Part shown: positions 1 to 6,877 of the stretch, one piece after another
Numbering within the stretch: the first letter of the stretch is position 1
Layout of the letters: every line of letters begins with the position of its first letter
Assembly (NCBI GenBank): GCA_046160725.1
Contig: JBJXHB010000325.1
Coordinates: 1 to 10,210 of the forward strand
Direction: 5' to 3'
DNA: 10,210 nt
Source: JBJXHB01 sp046160725
GTDB lineage: Bacteria > Pseudomonadota > Gammaproteobacteria > Burkholderiales > Burkholderiaceae_C
Translations under genes and position numbers: made by a program
The notes under the pieces: model-generated
The model's database searches: none
The model's input: only the letters and a program-made list of their open reading frames with translations
Told to the model about the DNA's origin: nothing

Positions 1-1147
1 GCCACAGCATGAGCGCGCCGTGCACGGTGTGGCTGCCCAGCCGCAGCGGCCAGGCCCAGGGCTCGCTGCCGGCGGCGCGGCGGCGTGCATCCCAGGCCTG
101 CAGGCGGCGGGCGGCTGCGGCCGGCAGCAGGCCGGCCAGCTCCGGCACGCCGGGCTTGAAATGGTCGTAGACGCGCAGGACCTCGTCGTCGCGGGCGCCG
201 ACCTCGCGCCGCACCCGGGCAATCCGCGGCGCCGCCAGCTTGCGCGCGGCCACCGCGACGATGTCGTCGAAGCACATCCACAGCGCCAGCCAGCGCGCTG
301 CCTCGTGGCGCACTGCGCCACGGTTGTCCAGGCGGGCCAGCCGCTGGTCGTACAGGCGGGCATAGGCCTCGTCCTGGTAGCCGGCCACGCGGGCGCGGCC
401 CAGCACGGCCCAGTCATGGTCGACGGCGGATGGGGCGGCCGGCGCTTGTGAAGCCGCCGCCGCAGGACCAGCGTCTCTCAAAGCCAGGGCCAGCAGCGCC
501 TGGCCCTGGTCGCGCTGCGCTCTCAGCGCGGCCGCTGCGTCAAAGGCGCGCACAAAACCGCGCAGGCTGGACTCGACACCCTTGCCGCCGGCACGGATGG
601 TGTCCTCGCACACCTGGCGCGGCCAGGGCAGGGCACCGCTGCCGCTGATGGCGCCGAACATCACCGCGCTGATGGCGCTGCCGGATGCCTGGGCCAGCGC
701 CTGCAGGTCCAGCCAGTCCACCTGGCGGGCCTGGGCCTGCACGGCGGCACGCAGCACGGCTTCGTCCAGGCGCCCGTCGGCCGGGGCCATCTTCTCGGCC
801 ACGGTCAATGCGCGCGTGGTGGCGCTGATGACCTGGGTGCGGCCCGGGCTGGCCAGGCCGGCGGCCACCTGCCGGGTGGTCTCCAGCAACTCCGACGACA
901 CCAGCAGGTCCAGTGCGCCCGGCACCGGGTTGAGGCTGAACACCGCCGCGGCGCTGTCGGCGCTGCCGGGCCGCGGGTCGATCTCGACGTAGTACGTGGT
1001 GGCGCCGGTGCGCTGGGCCACGCCGGGGATGGAGGTTGCCTGCGCCGCATGGCCGGCCCGCACCGCGGCGGCATACAGCCACTCGGCCAGCACGCCGCCG
1101 CCCTCGCCGCCGAGCGCGCACAGCAGGATGCTCAGCGGCGGGCTCAC
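1..1147 (-). CDS. iorB: Indolepyruvate oxidoreductase subunit beta family protein (IorB), C-terminus beyond the left edge
   Basis: This is the second subunit of a cytoplasmic 2-oxoacid (indolepyruvate/arylpyruvate):ferredoxin oxidoreductase, working with IorA (2231-4405). In the family, IorAB decarboxylates arylpyruvates with CoA to aryl-acetyl-CoA and reduces ferredoxin. Reading from GTG at 1147, 382 codons stay open to the edge. Residues 8-20 form the Gly-rich start of the POR gamma-type domain (LLCALGGEGGGVL). Residues 41-53 carry the family hallmark PGVAQRTGATTYY. From about residue 200 onward lies a longer Ala/Arg-rich extension typical of the long proteobacterial IorB type; I believe this matches the domain of unknown function attached to these enzymes (DUF6537), from memory only. 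The GTG start shares GTGA with the stop of the upstream receptor gene, with AAGG a few bases before it, which suggests translational coupling. Full family members are about 500 residues, so roughly a quarter is missing through the window edge, not mutation. Confidence 0.88.
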   Translation of the reverse strand, partial: MSPPLSILLCALGGEGGGVLAEWLYAAAVRAGHAAQATSIPGVAQRTGATTYYVEIDPRPGSADSAAAVFSLNPVPGALDLLVSSELLETTRQVAAGLASPGRTQVISATTRALTVAEKMAPADGRLDEAVLRAAVQAQARQVDWLDLQALAQASGSAISAVMFGAISGSGALPWPRQVCEDTIRAGGKGVESSLRGFVRAFDAAAALRAQRDQGQALLALALRDAGPAAAASQAPAAPSAVDHDWAVLGRARVAGYQDEAYARLYDQRLARLDNRGAVRHEAARWLALWMCFDDIVAVAARKLAAPRIARVRREVGARDDEVLRVYDHFKPGVPELAGLLPAAAARRLQAWDARRRAAGSEPWAWPLRLGSHTVHGALMLW

Positions 1148-2130
1148 TCGACCTTCAGCCCGATCTCGCGGATGAAGGCGCCGAAGCGCTCGCGGTCCCG
1201 TTGCTGGCTGGCGATGAAGTCGGCCCGCGTGCTGGTCGCCGGCTCACCGCCGATGGACCGCACCACGTCGGCCACCCGCGGCGTGGCCAGCGCCTTGTTG
1301 ATCTCGTCATGCAGCTGGGTCACCAACGCCGCCGGCGTGCCGCCCGGCGCATAGATGCCGAACACCGTGTCCATGTCGAAGCCGGCCATGCCGACCTCGG
1401 CCAGCGTCGGCACCTCCGGCACCTGCGACGACCGGCGCGGGCTGCCCACCGCCAGCAGCTTGAGCTTGCCCTCCTTGGCATGGCGCAGGCCCGGGCCGGG
1501 GTCGAACATGAACTGCAGCTGGCCCGACAGCAGGTCGGTCAGGGCTGGCGCCGCGCCCTTGTAGGGCACATGGGTGGCCTCGAACTTCGCCATCCGCTTG
1601 AACATCTCGCCGGCCAGGTGCGGGCTGCTGCCATTGCCCGGCGAGCCGAAGCTGAGCTTGCCCGGGTTGGTCCTCGCATGGGCGATGAAGTCCTGTGCGC
1701 TGGACACCGGCAGCGACGGGTGCGCCACCAGGAACACCAGCACCCGGGCCGCTGCCGCCACCGGCACCAGATCGCGCTCGGCATCGAACGGCATCCTGGT
1801 GTAGAGCACCGGGTTGACGGTGACGGCGCCGCCGCTGCTCATCAGCAGCGTGTAGCCGTCGGCCGGCGATTTGGCCACCGCCTCGGCGCCGATGTTGCCG
1901 TTGGCACCGGGGCGGTTCTCCACCACCACGGTCTGCTTCAGCTGGTCGCCCAGTTGCTGCGCCAGTGCCCGGCCGATGACGTCGGCCGCGCCGCCGGGCG
2001 GAAAGTTGACGATCAGCTTCAGCGGCTTGCTGGGGAAGGCCTGCGCCACGGCGGCGGGCATGGCCAGCGGGCCCAGGGCTGCCAGCGCGGCGGCGGCCAG
2101 CCACAGGCGACGGGGCAGGGATGGGGTCAT
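1144..2130 (-). CDS. Bug/TctC-family tripartite tricarboxylate transporter substrate-binding protein
   Basis: This 328-residue periplasmic solute receptor belongs to the Bug (Bordetella uptake gene, TctC-like) family, whose members capture carboxylates, aromatic acids or related anions. Residues 1-31 form a signal peptide: RR near the start, a hydrophobic Ala/Leu stretch, and a likely cleavage near AVAQA (27-31). The mature part shows family signatures: a Pro-Gly-Gly loop followed by Asp (45-50), VENRPGANGNIGAE (70-83), ADGYTLL (90-96), GSPGNGSSPHLAGEMF (162-177) and PYKGAAPALTDLLSG (from 189). Length is normal for the family. A strong GAGGAG ribosome site sits 6 bases before the ATG. The gene lies between iorA and iorB with no TctA/TctB membrane subunits in view, as is common for orphan Bug receptors in Burkholderiales. 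The ligand cannot be read from sequence; an arylpyruvate or related acid is only a guess from context. Confidence 0.93.
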   Translation of the reverse strand: MTPSLPRRLWLAAAALAALGPLAMPAAVAQAFPSKPLKLIVNFPPGGAADVIGRALAQQLGDQLKQTVVVENRPGANGNIGAEAVAKSPADGYTLLMSSGGAVTVNPVLYTRMPFDAERDLVPVAAAARVLVFLVAHPSLPVSSAQDFIAHARTNPGKLSFGSPGNGSSPHLAGEMFKRMAKFEATHVPYKGAAPALTDLLSGQLQFMFDPGPGLRHAKEGKLKLLAVGSPRRSSQVPEVPTLAEVGMAGFDMDTVFGIYAPGGTPAALVTQLHDEINKALATPRVADVVRSIGGEPATSTRADFIASQQRDRERFGAFIREIGLKVE

Positions 2131-2136
2131 CGGTGT

Positions 2137-2142
2137 CTCCTC
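2137..2142 (-). promoter_or_regulatory. Strong ribosome binding site of the Bug receptor gene
   Basis: The minus strand reads GAGGAG here, 6 bases before the ATG at 2130. It fixes the start of the receptor. The rest of the 100-base gap after iorA (2131-2230) shows no convincing promoter or terminator, so the receptor is probably transcribed with iorA. Confidence 0.75.
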
Positions 2143-2230
2143 GGGTGCAGGCGGATGATGTCGGGCGTCAGGGCCGGCTTCGGTCAGGTCGGCAGGGTCT
2201 TGCGATCGGACTGGGCAGCCACGGCGCGGC

Positions 2231-4405
2231 TCAGGCCGTGCGCAGCGGCGCGGTCAGGCTGCGGCGCAAGGCCGCGAGCAGCCGCTCGTGCCAGCGCGGA
2301 TGGCGCACCACCTCGGCGCGGTAGAAGCTGGGGCACAGCGTGGCGGCATGGGCGTTCTCGCCGCACAGGCCGCAGCCCACGCAGCCGTCGATGACCGTGG
2401 CCACCGGCGTGTCGCGCATTGGGTCTGGGTTGTCCTTGAGTGTCAGGGTGGGGCAGCCGGACAGCCGGATGCAGGCATGGTCGCCGGTGCAGATGTCCTC
2501 GTCCACACCGTAGCGCACGCGCTCCACCCGCTCGCCGCGCGCCAGCAGCCCGGCGATCCAGGGCCGGATGCGGCGCTGCCGCTCCAACTGGCACTCGCCT
2601 TCGGCGACGATCACCTTCAGGCCGTTGAACGGGCTGGTCAGCGCGTCCTGCAGGGTGCGGCGCATCTGGTCCACCTCGTAGGTGTGCACCACGCGCATCC
2701 ATTGCACGCCCATGCCCTGCAGCGTGGACTCGATGGTCATGTTCTTGTGGGCCAGGCTCTGGTGCAACGCGCCGCGCGCCGCAGCGTCGGCCTTGGCCTC
2801 GTCGTCCGGCGTGTTCAGGATGTCCTGCGTGCCGGTGGCGCTGGTGTAGCCGTTCTTCATGATCAGCAGCACCGCGTCGTCGCCGTTGAACAGCGCCGCC
2901 TGCACGCCGGTCAGCAGGCCGTTGTGCCAGAAGCCGCCGTCGCCCATGATGGCCAGACTGCGCCGCTGCATCATCGGCGACACACCGGCGCGGCTGGCCA
3001 GGCTCATGCCGTAGCCCAGGATGGAATGGCCGGAACTGAAGGGCTCGAAGGTGGCCAGCGCATGGCAGCCGATGTCGGCGGCGATATGCACCGGCCCGAC
3101 GTTGTCCTGGGCCAGGCGCAGCGCAGCGAACACCGGCCGCTCCGGGCAGCCGACGCAGAAGCCCGGTGGCCGTGCCGGCAGCGTGCCGACCGCGCGGGCC
3201 ACGTCGGCGCGACTTTGCTGCAGCCCGGCCAGCCAGGCCCGGGCGGGCGCCAGGTCGTGGCCGGGCCGGTAGCGCTCCACGAAGGGCAGCAGCCCGCCGG
3301 CCATGGCCTCCACCGTGTACTCGCCGGCAGCCGGCAGTAGGTCCTTGCCGTGGATGCGCGCGCTGCCTGGCGTGCCGGCGGCCGCGCACTGGGACAGCGC
3401 CAGCACGATGTCCTTCTCGATGTACTCGGGGCTGCCTTCCTCCACCACCAGCACGCCGCGCTTGCCGGCGCAGAACGTGGCGATCTCGTCGGGCACCAGC
3501 GGATAGGTGACGTTCAGGCACAGGATGGGCAGGCGGCTGCCCCCGGCCTCGTCCACCAGGCCCAGCTGCGCCAGGGTGCGCAGCGTGGCATTGAACAGGC
3601 CGCCCTGGCAGATCAGGCCCAGCTCCTGCAGCGGGCCGTCGAAGTGCTCGTTCAGCCGGTGCGCTGCGATGTAGGCGCGGGCGGCCGGAATGCGCTGCTC
3701 CAGCTTGAGTTTCTCGTGGCGGAAGGTCACCGGCGGGTGGGCCAGCCGCATGTAGTCGAAGCCGGCTGGCTCGTCGATCAGGTTGCGGGTGGACAGCGCC
3801 GGCGCGCGGTTGTCCTGCGCGACAAAGCTGCCGCGCACATGGCAGGCCCGGATGCGCAGCTCCAGGATGGCCGGCATGTGGCTGGCCTCGCTCAGCGCAA
3901 AGCCGTGCCGCACCATGCGCACCAGGGTGGGCAGGTGCGGCCGCGGGTCCAGCAGCGCCAGCGTGCTCTTGGCGGCATAGGCATGGGTGCGCTCCTGGAT
4001 CACGCTGGCGCCCTCGCCGTAGTCCTCGCCGACGATGATCAGCGCGCCGCCGATCACGCCGGGCGAGGCCAGGTTGCTCAGCGCGTCGGCGGCGACATTG
4101 GTGCCGACGATGCTCTTCCAGGTGACGGCGCCGCGCAGCGGATAGTGGATGGACGCGCCCAGCATGGCCGCCGCGCTGGCCTCGTTGGAGCAGGGCTCGA
4201 CATGCACGCCCAGCGTGCGCATGTAGGGCTCGGCCTGCACCAGCACGTCCAGCAGATGCGACACCGGCGCGCCCTGGTAGCCGCCGACATAGGCCACGCC
4301 GGACTCCAGCAGGGCCTTGGTCACCGCCAGGATGCCCTCGCCGTGAAAGCGCTGGCCGGCGCCCAGCTGCAGCTGGGCGATCTGGTCGGTGAACTGGACT
4401 TCCAT
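2231..4405 (-). CDS. iorA: Indolepyruvate ferredoxin oxidoreductase subunit alpha (IorA), thiamine diphosphate and Fe-S enzyme
   Basis: This is the catalytic subunit (724 residues) of indolepyruvate/arylpyruvate:ferredoxin oxidoreductase, which turns indolepyruvate plus CoA into indoleacetyl-CoA and CO2 while passing electrons to ferredoxin. The N-terminal pyrimidine-type domain includes YVGGYQGAPVSHLLDVL (39-55) and a conserved Glu region (VEPCSNEAS, 69-77). The TPP domain carries CVGCPERP (417-424), the thiamine diphosphate motif GDG (488-490), and the Asn partner in MKNGYTS (516-522). The C-terminal ferredoxin-like domain has Cys 639, 645 and 651 in one group and a complete second group, Cys 675, 678, 681 and 691. 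The first group has one Cys fewer than a standard 4Fe-4S site. The start is firm: an in-frame TAG lies only five codons upstream (4418-4420). No clear Shine-Dalgarno is seen. The gene heads the minus-strand cluster with the Bug receptor and iorB. Confidence 0.93.
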   Translation of the reverse strand: MEVQFTDQIAQLQLGAGQRFHGEGILAVTKALLESGVAYVGGYQGAPVSHLLDVLVQAEPYMRTLGVHVEPCSNEASAAAMLGASIHYPLRGAVTWKSIVGTNVAADALSNLASPGVIGGALIIVGEDYGEGASVIQERTHAYAAKSTLALLDPRPHLPTLVRMVRHGFALSEASHMPAILELRIRACHVRGSFVAQDNRAPALSTRNLIDEPAGFDYMRLAHPPVTFRHEKLKLEQRIPAARAYIAAHRLNEHFDGPLQELGLICQGGLFNATLRTLAQLGLVDEAGGSRLPILCLNVTYPLVPDEIATFCAGKRGVLVVEEGSPEYIEKDIVLALSQCAAAGTPGSARIHGKDLLPAAGEYTVEAMAGGLLPFVERYRPGHDLAPARAWLAGLQQSRADVARAVGTLPARPPGFCVGCPERPVFAALRLAQDNVGPVHIAADIGCHALATFEPFSSGHSILGYGMSLASRAGVSPMMQRRSLAIMGDGGFWHNGLLTGVQAALFNGDDAVLLIMKNGYTSATGTQDILNTPDDEAKADAAARGALHQSLAHKNMTIESTLQGMGVQWMRVVHTYEVDQMRRTLQDALTSPFNGLKVIVAEGECQLERQRRIRPWIAGLLARGERVERVRYGVDEDICTGDHACIRLSGCPTLTLKDNPDPMRDTPVATVIDGCVGCGLCGENAHAATLCPSFYRAEVVRHPRWHERLLAALRRSLTAPLRTA

Positions 4406-4420
4406 CGTGGCCGGACTCTA

Positions 4421-4456
4421 CGGGCCGGGCGCGGCCCGGTCCATGGGGGCCGGCCC
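4421..4456. repeat. Two adjacent GC-rich palindromes in the iorA leader
   Basis: CGGGCC at 4421-4426 pairs with GGCCCG at 4433-4438 around a 6-base centre. Eight bases on, GGGCCGGCCC at 4447-4456 is a perfect 10-base palindrome sharing the same core. Both lie 15-51 bases upstream of the iorA ATG, so they could fold in its 5' leader or act as paired operator half-sites. In such GC-rich DNA chance palindromes are frequent, so function is only a possibility. Confidence 0.35.
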
Positions 4457-4512
4457 GGTGCTGGCTGGTCCGGCATCCGGGCGTCTCCCTGACCGTTGGG
4501 GGGGTGGTTTGG

Positions 4513-4541
4513 TTGACGACGGCAGCGCCTTTCGCCAAAGT
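4513..4541 (+). promoter_or_regulatory. Candidate sigma-70-like promoter for the coiled-coil/methyltransferase gene pair
   Basis: TTGACG at 4513-4518 matches the -35 consensus at 5 of 6 positions. After an exact 17-base spacer, CAAAGT at 4536-4541 matches the -10 consensus at 3 of 6. Transcription would start near 4548, giving a leader of about 45 bases before the ATG at 4593. It is the best promoter-like arrangement in the 187-base divergent region; no equally good one was seen facing iorA. Confidence 0.4.
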
Positions 4542-4592
4542 CGGCGCCGCGACCAGCCACCCACAACCGCCACGCTCACCGAGGCCGCCGCC

Positions 4593-5117
4593 ATGCCGGA
4601 AAAGTTCGTCACGTATTCAGAGTTCTCAGACACCCTGACCATGGTGAACCAGTTGGAGTCGCGGGTGGACCGACATGCCGCCGACATGAACAAGGCCCTG
4701 ATGCATGCGAAGAACTTCGACGGCAACCTGGACAAGCGCCTGACGGATCTCGAAACCCGGTTGAACCAGACCCGCGACCACATGAACGTCATCCTGCAAA
4801 AGGCCAAGGACTACGACAGCGGCCTGGACAAGCGCCTGGGCGCGGTGGAGAAGCGCCTGGACGAAACCCGCGACCACCTGAACACCATCCTGCAGAAGGC
4901 CAAGGACTATGACTCGGGCCTGGACCGGCGGCTGACCAGCGTGGAGGCCTCGGTCAAGGATCTGAACAAGGCCAGTGCCAACAGCGACGGACTGAACAAG
5001 CGTGAGGTCACAACGCTGATCGAGTCCAAGACCAGCGCCCTGGAGCGCGACCTCAACAGCGACATCAAGGACCTGCGCAAGCAGGTGGACACGTTGGCGC
5101 GCGCGGCCAAGCGTTGA
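4593..5117 (+). CDS. Probable coiled-coil protein with 32-residue repeats, function unknown
   Basis: I do not recognise this 174-residue protein. It has no signal peptide, membrane segment or Cys, is very rich in Asp, Lys, Arg, Leu and Asn, and reads as almost wholly alpha-helical, probably coiled coil. Residues 46-77 and 78-109 are two clear copies of a 32-residue unit (24 of 32 identical). Each begins LDKRL and ends ILQKAKDYDSG. A diverged copy precedes them (14-45) and a decayed one follows (from 110, LDRRL). The C-terminal part (about 135-174) is a further charged helix. The ATG at 4593 is chosen because GAGG lies 8 bases upstream and the helical pattern starts there. The same frame is open back to an ATG at 4389, but that extension is Gly/Pro-rich and overlaps the iorA start and leader. 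The stop overlaps the start of the next gene by 4 bases, so the two are probably made together. A scaffold or oligomerisation role is an inference. Confidence 0.82.
   Translation: MPEKFVTYSEFSDTLTMVNQLESRVDRHAADMNKALMHAKNFDGNLDKRLTDLETRLNQTRDHMNVILQKAKDYDSGLDKRLGAVEKRLDETRDHLNTILQKAKDYDSGLDRRLTSVEASVKDLNKASANSDGLNKREVTTLIESKTSALERDLNSDIKDLRKQVDTLARAAKR
4632..5015 (+). repeat. 96-base in-frame tandem repeat inside the coiled-coil gene
   Basis: The clearest copies are 4728-4823 and 4824-4919, in perfect register (CTGGACAAGCGCCTG opens both). A diverged copy precedes them at 4632-4727 and a decayed one follows at about 4920-5015. Near-identical segments such as the one encoding ILQKAKDYDSG remain recognisable in DNA as well as protein, so duplication built the gene. 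Outer copies are recognisable mainly at protein level. Confidence 0.8.
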
Positions 5118-6793
5118 GCACCGCACCGCCTGCCGGACCGCTGGACGCGGCGGCCCTGCGCCAGCGCCTGCGCGACGGCCCACATGCCTGGGTGCCGCTG
5201 GAAGACTTCGTGCCGCTGCCGCAGTGTCTGGAGTGGCGCCTGTCGCGCGCCTACTGGGACCAGCGTGGCAGCGCCGCCTTCTTCGGCGGCGAGGTGCCGT
5301 ATACGGCGATCAACGACGGCCGCTTGTCCTGCGACACGGCGCGCCTGCTGGTGGAGCTGTGCCAGGGCGATGCCGGCCGCCGCCTGCGGGTGCTGGAGGT
5401 GGGCGGCGGCAGCGGCCTGTTTGCCCGCCTGCTGCTGGACGAGCTGCGCGACACCGCACCGGGCCTGCATGCCCGCACCACCTATGTCTGGACCGACGGT
5501 GCGGCGGCCATGGTCGACCAGGTGCGCGCGAACGGCATGTTCAGCGGCCATGCCGGACAGGTCACTACCCTGCAGCTTGCCATGCCCGAAATGGACGCAC
5601 TGGACGCGGCGCTGCGAGGCGATGGCTTCGACCTGGTGATCGCCAACTATGCGGTGGACAACCTGCCGGCCACGATGCTGCGCCTGGGGTCCGATGGTCC
5701 GCATGAGCTGCAGGTCCGCGCAGCGCTGCGGGCCGACGTGCCGCCACAGCGCCTGGGCGGCCGCACCCCTTCGCAATGGGCCGAGGCCTTGCAACAGGGC
5801 CGGGTGACCGTGGTCGACGCGGTCGAGCTGTATCCCTGGTTCTCCCTGGACTGCCGGTACCAGCCGGTGGACCCAAGCGACTGGCCGCATGGTCTCCTGC
5901 TGGGTCAGCCGCCCCAGGGCGCCACCTGGCACTGGATGCACCATGCCGTGGCCTGGGGCTGGCTGGGCCGGGTCCTGCCGATGCTGCGTCCGGGTGGCGG
6001 TGTGCTGATCAACGACTACGGCTATCGGCCAAGCCTGGGCGCACCGCGCCATGATGCGTTCCAGCACTTCGGGCCGTCGCTGGCCAACGGCCTGAACCTG
6101 GACGAGTTGCAGGCCTGGGTGCAGGCGCAGCCCGGATGGGCCGTGGCCGCACCGCCGCAGGACTCCCGCCAGGTCAGCAGCCGCTGGATCGGGCGCGCGG
6201 ACGACCCGTTGTCGGCCGGCATCTTCGGCCTGGTCTTCGACGGCCCGCGCCGCGACCTGGCCATGGACCTGCTGGCCGACGCCGAGGCCGCTGCACAGGC
6301 GCGCCATCTTGAGCAGGCGCGCTGGCTGTTCTGGCGCGCGCGCGAGTCGGCGCCGCGCTGCTGGCATGTGCTCGAGCGTTGGGCGGCCTTCTGCCGGACG
6401 CGGCTACAGGACGCATCGGCCGCCATCGGCCTGGCCGAGGCCGGCCTGGCCCTGCACCCGCACCATCCGGGCCTGCTGAACACCCTGGGCGATGCCCACT
6501 ACGACCTGGGCCAGCTCGACGCCGCCCAGGCCGCCTACCGGCGGGCGCTCGCGGCCAGCCCGCGCGACATCCGGGCGCGTCTGAACCTGGCCTTCGTGTG
6601 CCAGGACCACGGCCGGCACCAGGAGGCGCTGCAGCATTTGGCCGAAGGCCTGGCCCTGGACGCCCCCGGCGACTGGCGCGACGCCTTGCTGGAGAAGCAG
6701 CGCCAGGTGCTGCTGAGCCTGTCGCTGCAGACCCGCGATGCCATCGTCCAGCAGATGAACCGCTTCCGCAACCTGGACGCGCCGACGACTTGA
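5114..6793 (+). CDS. SAM-dependent methyltransferase-like protein with C-terminal TPR repeats
   Basis: This 559-residue, probably cytoplasmic protein has two parts. The N-terminal half looks like a class I SAM methyltransferase. Motif I is intact (E95-x-G97-x-G99-x-G101 in VLEVGGGSG), followed by an acidic turn (WTDG, 126-129), a motif like the usual strand 4 (DLVIANYAVDNLP, 173-185), and LRPGGGVLINDYGY (291-304), resembling the strand-5 region. The C-terminal part (about 384-518) contains roughly four TPR-like helix pairs, the clearest being LLNTLGDAHYDLGQLDAAQA (454-473) and NLAFVCQDHGRHQEALQHLA (491-510). The start is TTG at 5114, sharing TTGA with the upstream stop. No good Shine-Dalgarno is seen, so coupled translation is likely; no in-frame ATG lies near this point. 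The substrate is unknown. TPRs usually bind proteins, so a protein target or scaffold is plausible, perhaps the coiled-coil partner. A mitochondrial-complex-assembly-like (MidA) relation was considered but not supported. Confidence 0.8.
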   Translation: MSTAPPAGPLDAAALRQRLRDGPHAWVPLEDFVPLPQCLEWRLSRAYWDQRGSAAFFGGEVPYTAINDGRLSCDTARLLVELCQGDAGRRLRVLEVGGGSGLFARLLLDELRDTAPGLHARTTYVWTDGAAAMVDQVRANGMFSGHAGQVTTLQLAMPEMDALDAALRGDGFDLVIANYAVDNLPATMLRLGSDGPHELQVRAALRADVPPQRLGGRTPSQWAEALQQGRVTVVDAVELYPWFSLDCRYQPVDPSDWPHGLLLGQPPQGATWHWMHHAVAWGWLGRVLPMLRPGGGVLINDYGYRPSLGAPRHDAFQHFGPSLANGLNLDELQAWVQAQPGWAVAAPPQDSRQVSSRWIGRADDPLSAGIFGLVFDGPRRDLAMDLLADAEAAAQARHLEQARWLFWRARESAPRCWHVLERWAAFCRTRLQDASAAIGLAEAGLALHPHHPGLLNTLGDAHYDLGQLDAAQAAYRRALAASPRDIRARLNLAFVCQDHGRHQEALQHLAEGLALDAPGDWRDALLEKQRQVLLSLSLQTRDAIVQQMNRFRNLDAPTT

Positions 6794-6863
6794 GCGGGCG
6801 GTGGCGCGGCGGCCCGTACCGCCATCCGGGCATGCGCCGATCAACGCCGCCGCCGGCACTGGC

Positions 6864-6869
6864 CACAAT
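6864..6869 (+). promoter_or_regulatory. Weak -10-like element before livG in the 84-base gap
   Basis: CACAAT (4 of 6 matches to the -10 consensus) lies 8 bases before the livG ATG at 6878. The -35 position (about 6841-6846, TCAACG) is poor. If real, the transcript would begin almost at the ATG. The same gap has no recognisable Shine-Dalgarno for livG, which fits a leaderless start but does not prove it. Confidence 0.2.
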
Positions 6870-6877
6870 GGCCGACC

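Noticed and set aside
1036..2394. Long plus-strand open frame (452 codons) opposite the receptor gene
   Set aside because: It is Arg/His/Gln/Gly-rich with no domain signature and lies antisense to a clear Bug-family gene; long antisense frames are expected in GC-rich DNA.
2288..4492. Plus-strand open frames of 350 and 380 codons opposite iorA
   Set aside because: The composition is a mirror of the iorA codons, with no motifs or ribosome sites; IorA on the other strand has complete catalytic motifs.
4445..4510. G-rich runs in the divergent region as a G-quadruplex
   Set aside because: The seven-G run near 4498-4504 and other G runs are not spaced as four regular tracts, and the region is GC-rich by background.
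2184..4538. 784-codon minus-strand frame overlapping all of iorA in another frame
   Set aside because: The translation is a low-complexity Arg/Ala/Gly/His mixture typical of a frame-shifted GC-rich gene, whereas the 724-residue frame matches IorA end to end.
4389..4592. N-terminal extension of the coiled-coil protein to the ATG at 4389
   Set aside because: The added residues are Gly/Pro-rich and unlike the helical protein, would overlap the iorA start, and include the candidate promoter; the ATG at 4593 has its own GAGG site.
4907..6367. Minus-strand open frame of 486 codons opposite the methyltransferase gene
   Set aside because: No recognisable domain; Gln/His/Arg-rich antisense shadow of a frame containing methyltransferase and TPR motifs.
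6797..6823. Possible terminator hairpin after the methyltransferase gene (GGCGGT / ACCGCC)
   Set aside because: Only a 6-base stem around a 15-base loop, with no T tract; not convincing as a Rho-independent terminator.
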